From Actinocorallia populi (lineage in GTDB: Bacteria; Actinomycetota; Actinomycetes; Streptosporangiales; Streptosporangiaceae): 64,000 nt of DNA. The notes under the pieces were generated by a model. It made no database searches. It was not told the origin of the DNA and saw only the letters and a program-made list of their open reading frames with translations. A program made the translations under genes and the position numbers. Numbering within the stretch: the stretch's first letter is position 1; each line of letters opens with the position of its first letter. This document shows, piece by piece, positions 8,336 through 16,852 of the stretch. The stretch is from positions 645,100-709,099 of the forward strand of contig NZ_PVZV01000006.1 in NCBI RefSeq assembly GCF_002995495.1, written 5' to 3'.

Positions 8336-9078
8336 GACAACCCCTCCCCGCCGCCGATCGTGACGCCGACCAGGTCGACAAAGGTCTCTTCCAGCGAGCG
8401 GCCGCCGCGGACCTCGTCGAGAGGGCCCTGCGCGACGACGCGTCCCCGGGCCATCACCCCGACGGTGTCGCAGAGCTCCTCGACGAGCGCCATGACGTGG
8501 CTGGAGATCAGCACCGAGCCGCCGCCTTCCACGAACCTCTTGAGGATTCTCTTGATGGTCGCGGCGGAGACCGGGTCGACGGCCTCCAGGGGTTCGTCGA
8601 GCACCAGGACCTTGGGGGCGTGGAGCAGCGTGGTCGCCAGGCCGATCTTCTTGCGCATACCGGTGGAGTAGTCCACGACCAGGGTGCGTTCGGCGGAACC
8701 GTCGAGTTCCATGACGGCGAGCAGTTCGTCCGCCCGGCCGTCGACCTCCTCGGCGCTCAGGCCGTGCAACTGTCCAAGGTAGGTGAGGAGTTCACGGCCG
8801 GTGAGCCGCTCCGGCATGGCCAGCCCATCGGGCAGGACGCCCATCAGGCGGCGCGCCCGCAGCGGCTCCTCCCACACGTCGACCCCGTGGACCAGGGCGC
8901 GCCCCCCGTCCGGTCTGAGCAGCCCGACGGCCATGGACAGCGCGGTGGTCTTGCCCGCACCGTTCGGCCCGACCAGGCCGTAGAAGGATCCTTGCGGGAC
9001 GTTGAGATCGATGTGGTCGACGGCGGTCTTGTCGCCGAACCTCTTGACGAGGCCGGCGATCTCGAGTGAGGGCGCCAT
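8320..9078 (-). CDS. ABC transporter ATP-binding protein
   Basis: This 252-residue ATPase has a Walker A motif (GPNGAGKTT), a signature variant (YSTGMRKKIGLA), a Walker B motif (KVLVLDEPLEAVDP; alanine replaces the usual leucine of the D-loop) and an H-loop (SSHVMALV). It partners with the overlapping large permease to form an exporter. It lacks the extra C-terminal domain of drug-type ATPases. Its promoter region holds the long inverted repeat at 9109-9180. Confidence 0.93.
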   Translation of the reverse strand: MAPSLEIAGLVKRFGDKTAVDHIDLNVPQGSFYGLVGPNGAGKTTALSMAVGLLRPDGGRALVHGVDVWEEPLRARRLMGVLPDGLAMPERLTGRELLTYLGQLHGLSAEEVDGRADELLAVMELDGSAERTLVVDYSTGMRKKIGLATTLLHAPKVLVLDEPLEAVDPVSAATIKRILKRFVEGGGSVLISSHVMALVEELCDTVGVMARGRVVAQGPLDEVRGGRSLEETFVDLVGVTIGGGEGLSWLAS

Positions 9079-9108
9079 GGTGTCTTTCTGGTCGCAACGG
9101 TGAAGACT

Positions 9109-9180
9109 AACGAAACGGCACTCACCGGACTGCCGGCCTCGGATCAGGACCTGCTCAAGGTCGGTGAGTGCCGTTTCGTT
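9109..9180. repeat. 19-bp perfect inverted repeat before the ABC exporter
   Basis: The arm AACGAAACGGCACTCACCG (9109-9127) returns as its exact reverse complement at 9162-9180, with a 34-base spacer. It lies 31 bases ahead of the ABC ATPase start and about 105 bases past the end of the minus-strand SDR gene. There is no T-run, so it is a poor intrinsic terminator. A pair of widely spaced operator half-sites or an RNA leader structure are the better readings. Nothing else was seen between 9079 and 9284. Confidence 0.6.
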
Positions 9181-9284
9181 CTGCTTTATCTAACGGAACT
9201 TCGATGGAACGGACGGATGAAGGCTGTTGGGAGGTGCTGACGGGCCGGTGTCGACCGTTGGCGGCGGCCGGTGCGGCCGTCGGC

Positions 9285-10055
9285 TCAGATCCGGGGGCCG
9301 AGGAAGCAGCCGCCGGAGGCGTCGATGACCTGACCGGTCACCCAGCGGCCCGCGTCGGAGGCCAGGAAGGCCACCACGTCGGCGATGTCGGCGGGCCGCC
9401 CGGCCCTGGGGACGGCGTTGCCGCTGCCCACCATCTGCTGGACCTCGGGATCGTCGAGCATCCACGGGTTCCTGTCGGTGACCGTCGGCCCGGGCGCCAC
9501 GGCGTTGACCGTGATGCCCCGTACGCCGACCACCTGGGCGAGGGAGCTGCTGAGTACCTCGATGGCGGCCTTGCTCATCGCGTACGGCTGTTCGGGCATC
9601 GCGATCCTGGTCGCCGCCGCGGACAGGTTGACGATGCGGCCGCCGTCGTTCAGCAGGCCCAGGGCTCGCTGGATGATGAACAGCGGCGCCTTGGTGTTGA
9701 CCGCGATCAACCGGTCGAACGCCTCGGGAGTGATCGTCTCGATCGAGTCGGCGGTGATGGCGGCGTTGTTGACCAGGATGTCCAGCCGCACCTGGCCGGC
9801 CTGCGCGAGCAGACCCGCCTCCAGGGCGGCGAACAGGGTGTCCACGTCCCCGGGCACGCCCAGCTCGGCGCGGATCGAAAAGGCACGGCCGCCGTCCTTC
9901 TCGATCAGCCGCACGGCCTCCCGTGCGGCCGCCTCGTTGCTGCCGTAGTGCACGGCCACCAGCGCCCCGTCGGCCGCCAGCCGCCGCGCGATCGCCCGGC
10001 CGATCCCACGCGAGGCCCCGGTCACCAGCGCCGTTCTGCCCATCAGAGGCGTCAT
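9285..10055 (-). CDS. SDR family oxidoreductase
   Basis: This 256-residue classical short-chain dehydrogenase has the cofactor motif TGASRGIG (residues 14-21), NNAA, a catalytic serine in VNLSAAATR and YAMSK as the active-site Tyr/Lys. The HYGSN stretch after beta-2 suggests NADP(H) rather than NAD(H). It is about the usual length and complete. It is divergent from the LysR gene at 10178, and such pairs normally mean the LysR protein activates the oxidoreductase; the substrate is unknown. The ATG at 10055 has GGAG seven bases upstream. Confidence 0.9.
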   Translation of the reverse strand: MTPLMGRTALVTGASRGIGRAIARRLAADGALVAVHYGSNEAAAREAVRLIEKDGGRAFSIRAELGVPGDVDTLFAALEAGLLAQAGQVRLDILVNNAAITADSIETITPEAFDRLIAVNTKAPLFIIQRALGLLNDGGRIVNLSAAATRIAMPEQPYAMSKAAIEVLSSSLAQVVGVRGITVNAVAPGPTVTDRNPWMLDDPEVQQMVGSGNAVPRAGRPADIADVVAFLASDAGRWVTGQVIDASGGCFLGPRI

Positions 10056-10064
10056 CCCGTCACT

Positions 10065-10161
10065 CCAGAAGTGGTCTTACTCTTCTGGCAACTAGGATCA
10101 ATGCCGTCCACAAGCCCGAACAATGGCAAAGTCTGCAAGGCCGTATTAACCCCTGAGTTAA
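10065..10161. promoter_or_regulatory. Divergent SDR/LysR control region
   Basis: Two dyads lie between the divergent genes: CCAGAAG-N10-CTTCTGG (10065-10088, next to the SDR start) and TTAAC-N6-GTTAA (10146-10161, next to the LysR start). The second fits the loose AT-rich T-N11-A dyad of LysR sites and could mediate autorepression; the first overlaps the SDR ribosome site. Confidence 0.45.
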
Positions 10162-10177
10162 CGCGAGAGAGAGTGTC

Positions 10178-11065
10178 GTGGAACTTCGCGACATCGAGAT
10201 TTTCCTGACTCTGGCCGAAGAGCTGCATTTCGGCCGGACCGCCGAACGGCTGCGCGTGTCCCCCGCCCGCATCACCCAGGCCGTCAAGAAGCAGGAACGC
10301 CAGATCGGCGCCCTGCTGTTCGAGCGCACCAACCGCACGGTCCGGCTGACCCCGCTCGGCCGGCAGCTCCGCGACGACCTCTGGCCCGTCTACACCGGGC
10401 TGCAGGACGGCATGCGCCGTGCCAGGCTCGCCGCCCAGGGCGTCACCGCCGTGCTGCGCGTCGGCACGCTCTCCCTCAACGTCCAGGACCTGCGTCCTTA
10501 CTGGGACACCTTCCGCACCCGGCATCCGCAGTGGAAGCTGCGGATCCAGCAGGCCTCCTTCGTCGATCCGTTCGCCGGGTTGCGCCGCGGCGACCTCGAC
10601 ATCCTGATCTGCTGGCTGCCGGTCGAAGAACCCGACCTGACGGTGGGGCCGGTCCTGTTCGCCGAGCCGCGGGTGCTGGCCGTGGCCGCAGACCACGAAC
10701 TCACCCGGCACACCTCGGTCTCGTTGGAGATGCTCGCCGACTTCCAGCACGCAAGATCCTCGGTGTGGCCGGACTACTGGGCCGACGGCTACATCCCGTC
10801 CCACACCCGCAAGGGCCGCCCCATCGAACGCGGCCCCGTGGTGGGCAACGCCGAGGAGGTCCTCACCCTGGCCAGCGTCGGGGAGATCGTCAACCTCTTC
10901 CCCGCCCACATGAGGCGCTACTGGAGCCGGCCCGACATCGCCTACCTGCCCGTCCGGGACATCGACGTCCTGCCGTACGCCCTGGTGTGGCGTACCGAGA
11001 CCGAGGACGACCCCATCCGGGCCTTCGCCCGGATCGCCGCCGAAATCGGCACTCTCCCCACCTGA
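10178..11065 (+). CDS. LysR-family transcriptional regulator
   Basis: This 295-residue regulator has an N-terminal winged helix (residues 1-60: MELRDIEIFLTLAEELHF, RTAERLRVSPARITQAVKK, LFERTNRTVRLTPLG) and a periplasmic-binding-protein-like effector domain (90-290). GTG start with a GAGAGAG tract upstream. By position it senses a small molecule and controls the divergent SDR gene. The effector pocket gives no clue to the ligand. Confidence 0.92.
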   Translation: MELRDIEIFLTLAEELHFGRTAERLRVSPARITQAVKKQERQIGALLFERTNRTVRLTPLGRQLRDDLWPVYTGLQDGMRRARLAAQGVTAVLRVGTLSLNVQDLRPYWDTFRTRHPQWKLRIQQASFVDPFAGLRRGDLDILICWLPVEEPDLTVGPVLFAEPRVLAVAADHELTRHTSVSLEMLADFQHARSSVWPDYWADGYIPSHTRKGRPIERGPVVGNAEEVLTLASVGEIVNLFPAHMRRYWSRPDIAYLPVRDIDVLPYALVWRTETEDDPIRAFARIAAEIGTLPT

Positions 11066-11169
11066 GCCGCCCATTCCTAGCACGTCGCGCCGAGGTCCGT
11101 CCATCGCGGGTTCTGGACCCATGCGGACCGGCCCCCTTCCCTGGTGAACACTGCGGGTGAGTGGATAAA

Positions 11170-11239
11170 CGACACGTACCGTGTTGTCGGTCGGAGTATG
11201 TCCCGCACCCGTTCCCCCTGTCAACACGACACGTTCCGT
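11170..11239 (+). promoter_or_regulatory. Two operator-like direct repeats before a TetR gene
   Basis: CGACACGTACCGT (11170-11182) and CGACACGTTCCGT (11227-11239) differ at one base and start 57 bases apart. The first extends into an imperfect palindrome (ACACGTACCGTGT). The second lies 19 bases before the chosen GTG start of the TetR gene, where a core promoter should be. They are likely autoregulatory sites. Confidence 0.5.
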
Positions 11240-11258
11240 TTCTGGTAGGCTCCGGGAC

Positions 11259-11843
11259 GTGCAGGAGACGCCGAACCCGCAACGCCGCAGTGAGAGAAGC
11301 CACCGCGCCACGCTCAAAGCCGCCCTCGACCTGTGTGCCGAACTCGGATACGCCCAGGTGACCGTGGAGGGCATCGCCGCCCGCGCGGGCGTGAGCAAGA
11401 AAACGATCTACCGCTGGTGGCCGTCCAAGGGCGCGGTCGTCCTGGAGGCCATCGACGACGCAGCACTCCAGGCCACCGACTTCCCCAACACCGGCGACCT
11501 GGCCGCAGACCTGCACCGGCAACTGACCGGAACCCTCGGCCTGTTCACCCACGACAGCACCCGGTCGGCCATCTTCGGAGTCTTCGCCGAAGGCCTGCAG
11601 GACCCGGGCTTCGGCGAACAGATGCACGACACCCTCTTCCGGCCGCGCATCAAGGCGTTCGAAGAACGCCTGCGCAAGGCCCAACGGCAGGGCGAACTGG
11701 CCGCCGAAGCCGATCCGGCCCTGGTGATGGACCTGCTGTACGGGCCGGTCTTCCACCGCCTCGTGGCCCACATCCCCCCGCCCGACGAGACCTATCTCCG
11801 CAAGATCACCGACGCCGCCCTCATCGCGGTGAACACACGATGA
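11259..11843 (+). CDS. TetR-family transcriptional regulator
   Basis: This 194-residue repressor has a TetR N-terminal HTH (LKAALDLCAELGYAQVTVE, then IAARAGVSKKTIYRWWPSKG) and a C-terminal domain of the TetR_C_16-like type (FGVFAEGLQDPGFGEQ, FHRLVAHIPPPDE). The GTG at 11259 is chosen because translation upstream of it (from 11181) would run through the operator repeats. No enzyme gene adjoins in the same orientation; the next gene is convergent. Its helix 3 and the following IYRWWPSKGAV are nearly identical to the TetR at 16160, so the two are close paralogues. Confidence 0.9.
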   Translation: MQETPNPQRRSERSHRATLKAALDLCAELGYAQVTVEGIAARAGVSKKTIYRWWPSKGAVVLEAIDDAALQATDFPNTGDLAADLHRQLTGTLGLFTHDSTRSAIFGVFAEGLQDPGFGEQMHDTLFRPRIKAFEERLRKAQRQGELAAEADPALVMDLLYGPVFHRLVAHIPPPDETYLRKITDAALIAVNTR

Positions 11844-11935
11844 CCTCGGCGGACCCGATCCGGCCCAGGTAGCGCTCGACTGCGGCCGCGAGGGCCGTAG
11901 CGGCTCGGACCATCACCGGCACCAGGTCCGGCCGT

Positions 11936-14134
11936 TCACCGGTGGAACTCACCGGGGGCGCCCTCGAAGACGAGGTGCCCGCCGTCCTGGCCGGCTTCCG
12001 GGCCGATGTCGATGCGCCAGTCGGCTCTGCGGATGACGTCCAGGTGGTGTTCGACGACGATGACGGTGTTCCCCGCGTCGACGAGGCGCTGCAGGTTCTC
12101 GACGAGGACGTCCACGTCGCTGAGGTGCAGGCCGGTGGTCGGCTCGTCGAGGACGTACAGGCTGGCGTTCGCCCCGTTGCGGAGCTCGGTGGCGATTTTG
12201 AGTCGCTGGTTCTCGCCGCCGGAAAGGGTGGGCAGGGTCTGGCCGAGCCGGAGATAGCCCAGGCCGACGTCGATGATCCCGGTCAGGGCCGCGGTGATCT
12301 GAGGGTCCTCGAAAGCGTCGGCCGCTTCGATGACGGTGAGGTCCTCGACGTCGGCGATGGTGCGTCCATGGACTTTGTGAGCCAGGGCCTGCGGGGAGTA
12401 GCGCCGGCCTTGACAGGCTTCGCAGACGACGGTGTGGTCGTCCATGAAGGCCAGGTCGGTGCGGATGCTCCCGGTGCCGTTGCACTCGGGGCAGGCGCCT
12501 GCGGAGTTGGAGCTGAACAAGGCGGCGGGCGCGTTGCCGGCACGGGCGTAGATCGAGCGGAGGCGGGGGCCCATGCCGCTGTAGGTGAGCAGTGTGGAAC
12601 GGCCGTTGGCGGCGATCGCGCGCTGGTCGATGCCGGTCGCCGGGTGCTGGTCGAGGAGTTCGGCCATCAGGCTCGACTTGCCCGAACCGGCGACACCGGT
12701 GACGACGGTGAGCACACCGAGGGGGATGCCGACGGTGATGTCCTTGAGGTTGTTGCGTCGCGCGTGTTCGATGATGAGCCGTTCACGTACTGGCCGTCGG
12801 CGGGATTCGCCGGAGGAAACGCGGGTAAGGGCACGGCCTGTGGGGGTGTCGGCGGTGAGGAGTTCGGCGAACGGACCGTGGAAGACGAGTTCGCCGCCGT
12901 GTTCGCCCGCTCCCGGGCCGATCTCGATGATGGCGTCGGCCTCCCGCATGACGTCGGGGTCGTGTTCGACGACCAGGACGGTGTTTCCCTTGTCGCGCAG
13001 CCTTTTCAGCAGGACCGTCATGTCGCCGACGTCTCGGGGGTGGAGCCCGACGGTGGGTTCGTCGAACACGTAGAGCACTTCGGTGAGACTGCTGCCGAGG
13101 TGGCGGACGGTCTTGACGCGCTGGGATTCTCCCCCGGAGAGGGTCGTGGTCCCGCGATCGAGGCTGAGGTAGCCGAGGCCGATGTCTTCCAGGGCGGTGA
13201 GCCTGGCGTGCAGGCTCTCGGTGACCGGTGCCACGCGTGCGTCGTTGATCGTGGCGACGAGCGCGGCCAGGTCGCGGATCTCCATGCGGCTCATCTGGCT
13301 GATGGTGTGCCCGGCGACCTGAACGGAGCGGGCCTGCTCGTTCAGCCGCGCCCCGTCGCACTCCGGGCAGGTCTTCGAGCGGGTGAATCTCTCCAGCACC
13401 GCCTGCTTGCGGTCCGACAGCGCGTCGGAAGTACGCAGATAGATGCGCTCGAATCGTTCTGCGACGCCCTCGTAGTCCTTCGGGGGTCTGGTGCCGAGCC
13501 GAGCCGCCGCTTCACCGCCGTAGAGCAGCGCCCGGCGTTGTTCCTCGCTCCATTCGCGCAACGGCGTGGTCGCATCGAACGAGCCGATGTCCGCGTACTG
13601 CCGGTACCAGTACTGGCCGTCCCCGAATCCGGGCAGCAGGATCGCCCCTTCCTTCAGGGACTTGTCCAGGTCGAGCATCCGCCGGACATCGCTGGTGAGC
13701 ACCTGTCCGATGCCGTCGCAGGCCGGGCACATGCCTTTGGGGTCGTTGAAGGAGAACCGGTTCGACTCGCCGATCCAGGGGGATCCGATCCGGGAGAACA
13801 GCAACCGCAGGTACGTCCAGGTGTCGGTGATGGTGCCCACGGTGGAGCGGGCGTTTCCGCCCAGCCTGCGCTGGTCGACGATCACCACCGGGGAGAGGCC
13901 CTCCACCGAGTCCGCCTCCGGCCGGGAGTAGCGGGGCAGGCGATTGCGCAGGAACGGCGGATAGGTCTCGTTCCACTGGAATGAAGCCTCCGCGGCCACG
14001 GTGTCGAACACGAGCGACGACTTGCCCGATCCGGACACGCCCACGACCACCGTCAACGTGTTCCGGGGGATGTCGAGGTCGAGGTTCTTCAGATTGTTGG
14101 TCCGCGCGCCTCTGATCTTGATCGTGTTCGCCAT
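11936..14134 (-). CDS. UvrA-like excinuclease ABC protein (short, DrrC-type)
   Basis: This protein of 732 residues has two ABC ATPase halves. Walker A motifs are GVSGSGKSSL near the N-terminus and GVAGSGKSSL near residue 480; signatures are LSGGESQRV and LSGGENQRL; Walker B motifs are VFDEPTVGLHP and VLDEPTTGLH. Zinc-ligand CXXC pairs (CPACDG, CPECDG, CPECNG, CEACQG) mark it as UvrA-like. It is about 200 residues shorter than housekeeping UvrA, as in class III UvrA/DrrC proteins, which lack most of the UvrB-interaction region and are linked to resistance to DNA-binding drugs. The ATG at 14134 follows GGAAGGGAGG. Confidence 0.9.
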   Translation of the reverse strand: MANTIKIRGARTNNLKNLDLDIPRNTLTVVVGVSGSGKSSLVFDTVAAEASFQWNETYPPFLRNRLPRYSRPEADSVEGLSPVVIVDQRRLGGNARSTVGTITDTWTYLRLLFSRIGSPWIGESNRFSFNDPKGMCPACDGIGQVLTSDVRRMLDLDKSLKEGAILLPGFGDGQYWYRQYADIGSFDATTPLREWSEEQRRALLYGGEAAARLGTRPPKDYEGVAERFERIYLRTSDALSDRKQAVLERFTRSKTCPECDGARLNEQARSVQVAGHTISQMSRMEIRDLAALVATINDARVAPVTESLHARLTALEDIGLGYLSLDRGTTTLSGGESQRVKTVRHLGSSLTEVLYVFDEPTVGLHPRDVGDMTVLLKRLRDKGNTVLVVEHDPDVMREADAIIEIGPGAGEHGGELVFHGPFAELLTADTPTGRALTRVSSGESRRRPVRERLIIEHARRNNLKDITVGIPLGVLTVVTGVAGSGKSSLMAELLDQHPATGIDQRAIAANGRSTLLTYSGMGPRLRSIYARAGNAPAALFSSNSAGACPECNGTGSIRTDLAFMDDHTVVCEACQGRRYSPQALAHKVHGRTIADVEDLTVIEAADAFEDPQITAALTGIIDVGLGYLRLGQTLPTLSGGENQRLKIATELRNGANASLYVLDEPTTGLHLSDVDVLVENLQRLVDAGNTVIVVEHHLDVIRRADWRIDIGPEAGQDGGHLVFEGAPGEFHR

Positions 14135-14197
14135 GCCTCCCTTCCTATGCGGAGATGCGGCCGGAACCTGACCGTGATTCACCTATCCTCGACAGTG

Positions 14198-15199
14198 ATG
14201 GCCGATGTGACCAAGCGGATGCTGGACCTCCTGGCGGTGCTGCAGACCGGGCGCAGGTTCTCCGGGGCCGAACTCGCCCGGAGCCTGGAGACCAGCCCCC
14301 GCACGCTGCGCCGCGACGTCGAGCGGCTGCGCGAGTACGGCTACCCGGTCACGACCCGGCCGGGGCCGAGCGGCTTCTATCAGCTGGGTCCGGGCACGAG
14401 GCTCCCCCCGCTGATCTTCGAGGACGACGAGGCGGTCGCCGTCCTGATCGGGCTTGCGATGGCCGCCTCCGCGGCTCGAGCGCCCGAAAGCCCGCAGGAC
14501 GGCGGCCACCGGGAGTCCCCCGCCGGGATCGGTGCCTCCGCCGACCGCGCCTACGGCAAGGTCGACCAGCTGCTCCCGGCGCGCCTTCGCTCCAGGGTGC
14601 GGCTCGTCCGGGCGTCGATGGAGGTCTCCCCCACTTCCTCGCCGGTGGTCGACACCGCCGTGTTCACCGCCATCGGCGAGGCCTGCACCCGCCGCGAGCG
14701 GATCAGGTTCGGCTACCGCGGCCCGGACGGGACGCTCACGTCCCGCAAGGCGGAGCCGTTCCGGCAGATCCTGGCGCGCCAGCGCTGGTACCTCCTGGCC
14801 TGGGACCTCGACAGGGACGACTGGCGAACGTTCCGCATCGACCGCATCCACGACCTGATCCCCACCGGGGAGCACTTCGCCCCCCGCCCGATACCCGCCG
14901 ACGACGGCCGCGCCTACCTGCGCGACGCGCTCACCCGAGCCCGGTACAGAGCCGTCGTCACCGTCGATGCTCCGGCCGAGACGGTCGCGGACAAGGTCAA
15001 GTTCGCCGACTGCTCGATCGAGCCCCTGGACGGCGGACGATGCCGCGTCACCGCGTCCGTCGACTCGTTCCACTGGCTCATCATCAACATCGGCCTCATC
15101 GGAGCCGAGTTCCGCATCCACTCCCCCGCGGAGTTCGCCGACCTCAGCCGGGAACTGGCCGGGCGCCTGATGCGAGCGGGCCGCCACCAAGGCCCCTGA
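14198..15199 (+). CDS. WYL-domain transcriptional regulator
   Basis: This 333-residue regulator has an N-terminal DeoR-like HTH (TKRMLDLLAVLQTGRRFSG, SLETSPRTLRRDVERLREYG) and a WYL domain (FGYRGPDGTLTSRKAEPFR, ARQRWYLLAWDLDRDDWRT, FRIDRIHDL) with a WCX extension. TATCCT lies 14 bases before ATG 14198, so the message may be leaderless. It is divergent from the UvrA-like gene with a 63-base gap. WYL regulators commonly respond to DNA damage or ligands, so control of the UvrA-like gene is a reasonable inference. Confidence 0.9.
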   Translation: MADVTKRMLDLLAVLQTGRRFSGAELARSLETSPRTLRRDVERLREYGYPVTTRPGPSGFYQLGPGTRLPPLIFEDDEAVAVLIGLAMAASAARAPESPQDGGHRESPAGIGASADRAYGKVDQLLPARLRSRVRLVRASMEVSPTSSPVVDTAVFTAIGEACTRRERIRFGYRGPDGTLTSRKAEPFRQILARQRWYLLAWDLDRDDWRTFRIDRIHDLIPTGEHFAPRPIPADDGRAYLRDALTRARYRAVVTVDAPAETVADKVKFADCSIEPLDGGRCRVTASVDSFHWLIINIGLIGAEFRIHSPAEFADLSRELAGRLMRAGRHQGP

Positions 15200-15223
15200 C
15201 CCGGCTCGGCAGGTGCGTTTCGG

Positions 15224-16045
15224 TCAGCCTGGAGCCTTGCGGCTGAGTTCTTCCCACGCCTGGTAGAGCTCGGCTCTGGCCCGGTCCAGTTCCTGGACCT
15301 GGTCATAGGAACGGCCGCCGATGATGAGCCGCCGGGGCGGTTCCGGCAGCGCGGCCAGTTCCATGATGACGGGGGCGGCCGTGTCCGGGGCCGGTCCGGT
15401 CTCCTCGCCCCACATCTCGGCCAGCTCGGCGCGCAGGGAATCGTAGTGCGGGAGGGCCTTGGTCTCCGTGGTCCCCTGGGTGAACAGGCCGGTGTCGTAA
15501 CCGCCCATCTCCACGATGGTGACCTTGATGCCGAACCGCTCGACCTCCATCGCCAGCGCCTCGCTGACCGAGTCGAGCGCCACCTTGCCCGCGCCGTAGA
15601 AGCCGACGGACGCCATGCCGCCGGCGGCGCCCATCGACGTGACCTGCAGGATGCGTCCGGAGCCCTGCGCGCGCAGGTGGGGCAGGACGGCCTGTGCCAC
15701 CCAGACGGCGCCGAAGAAGTTGACGTCCAGGTGCGCCCGGATCTGGTCTTCCGTGGCCTCCTCCACCATCCCGTAGAGCATTCCGCCGGCGTTGTTGACC
15801 ACGATGTCGAGCCGGCCGAAGGCGGCTGCCGCGCGGTCCACGCCGTCGAACACGGCCCGGCGGTCGGAGACGTCCAGCGGGAGCCGGACGAGGGCGCCCG
15901 GGTGCTCCTCGGCAAGGACCGCGAGCGGCTCGATGTTGCGGGCCGCAGCCACGACGCGGTCCCCGGCGGCCAGGGCCGCCTCGGTGAACGCCCTGCCCAG
16001 ACCGCGTGAAGCGCCGGTGATGAACCAGACTCTGGCTGTCGTCAT
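15224..16045 (-). CDS. SDR family oxidoreductase
   Basis: This 273-residue short-chain dehydrogenase has TGASRGLG, NNAGG, a serine in QVTSMGAAGG and the active-site motif YGAGK. ARN after beta-2 suggests NADP(H) use. It belongs to the group of SDRs with a longer variable C-terminal segment. It is divergent from a TetR gene at 16160 and shares a control region with GAGAC/GTCTC dyads, so it is probably the target of that repressor. It ends 24 bases from the convergent WYL gene. Confidence 0.9.
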   Translation of the reverse strand: MTTARVWFITGASRGLGRAFTEAALAAGDRVVAAARNIEPLAVLAEEHPGALVRLPLDVSDRRAVFDGVDRAAAAFGRLDIVVNNAGGMLYGMVEEATEDQIRAHLDVNFFGAVWVAQAVLPHLRAQGSGRILQVTSMGAAGGMASVGFYGAGKVALDSVSEALAMEVERFGIKVTIVEMGGYDTGLFTQGTTETKALPHYDSLRAELAEMWGEETGPAPDTAAPVIMELAALPEPPRRLIIGGRSYDQVQELDRARAELYQAWEELSRKAPG

Positions 16046-16065
16046 GGAAATCCCACCCCTAAAGC

Positions 16066-16140
16066 GAGACGGTGCGTCTCATCTGGCCCCATCCTGCAAA
16101 ATGGCGGCGACCTTGTCAAAACGAACCGGCTCGTCTCGTT
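16066..16140. promoter_or_regulatory. Dyads between the divergent SDR and TetR genes
   Basis: GAGACG-GTG-CGTCTC (16066-16080) is a perfect six-base-arm dyad close to the SDR start. A related sequence, AACGAACCGGCTCGTCTCGTT with the half-site CGTCTCGTT, lies at 16120-16140, 20 bases before the TetR start. Shared GTCTC half-sites in front of both genes suggest the TetR protein represses both directions. Confidence 0.5.
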
Positions 16141-16159
16141 GGGGTGCTAGCCTGGGCGC

Positions 16160-16759
16160 ATGTCCCAGGACAGGAAGCCGGATCGTTCCCGGCGCAGCGA
16201 ACGTTCACGGCAGGCGATCCTCGAGGCGACCCGCGCGCTGGTCTCCGAGGTCGGGTACGGCAAGGTGGCGATCGAGACCATCGCCGCCCGGGCCGGTGTC
16301 GGCAAGCAGACGATCTACCGCTGGTGGCCGTCCAAGGGCGCCGTGATCTTCGACGCCTTCCTGGCGCTCAGCGAGGACGCCGAGGGCCAGGGCACGGCGC
16401 TGCCGGACACCGGCGACATCGAGGCCGACCTCAAGGCGGTCATGCGCGCGACGGTGGCCGAGTTCGCCGACCCGGAGTTCGAGAAGCCGATCCGGGCGCT
16501 CAACAACGAGATCATCAACGATCCCGACCTCGCCGCGCAGTACCGCGAGAAGCTGGCGCTGCCCGTGGACGCCGCCAAGAAGGAGCGGTTGCGCAGCGCG
16601 CAGCGGGCCGGCCAGCTGGCCGCGGACGCCGACCTCGACCTGGTCCTGGAGGTGCTCTACGCACCCCTCTTCCAGCGCTGGCTGCACCGCTCGGGCCCGC
16701 TGACCCCCGAGTACGCCGACGCGCTCGTCGACATCACGCTCAGGGCCTTCCGGCCCTGA
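16160..16759 (+). CDS. TetR-family transcriptional regulator
   Basis: This 199-residue TetR protein has HTH RQAILEATRALVSEVGYG and IAARAGVGKQTIYRWWPSKG, then a TetR_C_16-like ligand domain. It is a paralogue of the regulator at 11259. It is divergent from the SDR gene at 15224, the likely target. Its last codons (GGGCCTTCCGGCCC) form a short hairpin at the stop codon. Confidence 0.92.
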   Translation: MSQDRKPDRSRRSERSRQAILEATRALVSEVGYGKVAIETIAARAGVGKQTIYRWWPSKGAVIFDAFLALSEDAEGQGTALPDTGDIEADLKAVMRATVAEFADPEFEKPIRALNNEIINDPDLAAQYREKLALPVDAAKKERLRSAQRAGQLAADADLDLVLEVLYAPLFQRWLHRSGPLTPEYADALVDITLRAFRP

Positions 16760-16789
16760 GCGCCCGCGGGGCGGACGGCTCGAAGGGCT

Positions 16790-16810
16790 CCGGACCCGGT
16801 GGCGGTCCGG
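16790..16810. terminator. Hairpin between convergent TetR and P450 genes
   Basis: CCGGACC-N7-GGTCCGG is a perfect seven-base stem in the 93-base gap between a plus-strand TetR gene and the minus-strand P450 gene. There is no T-run on either side, so termination is inferred from position and the high-GC stem only. Confidence 0.4.
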
Positions 16811-16852
16811 CCCGCCGCGGCGGACGTGTTCGCGGACCGGACCGGATGACGG

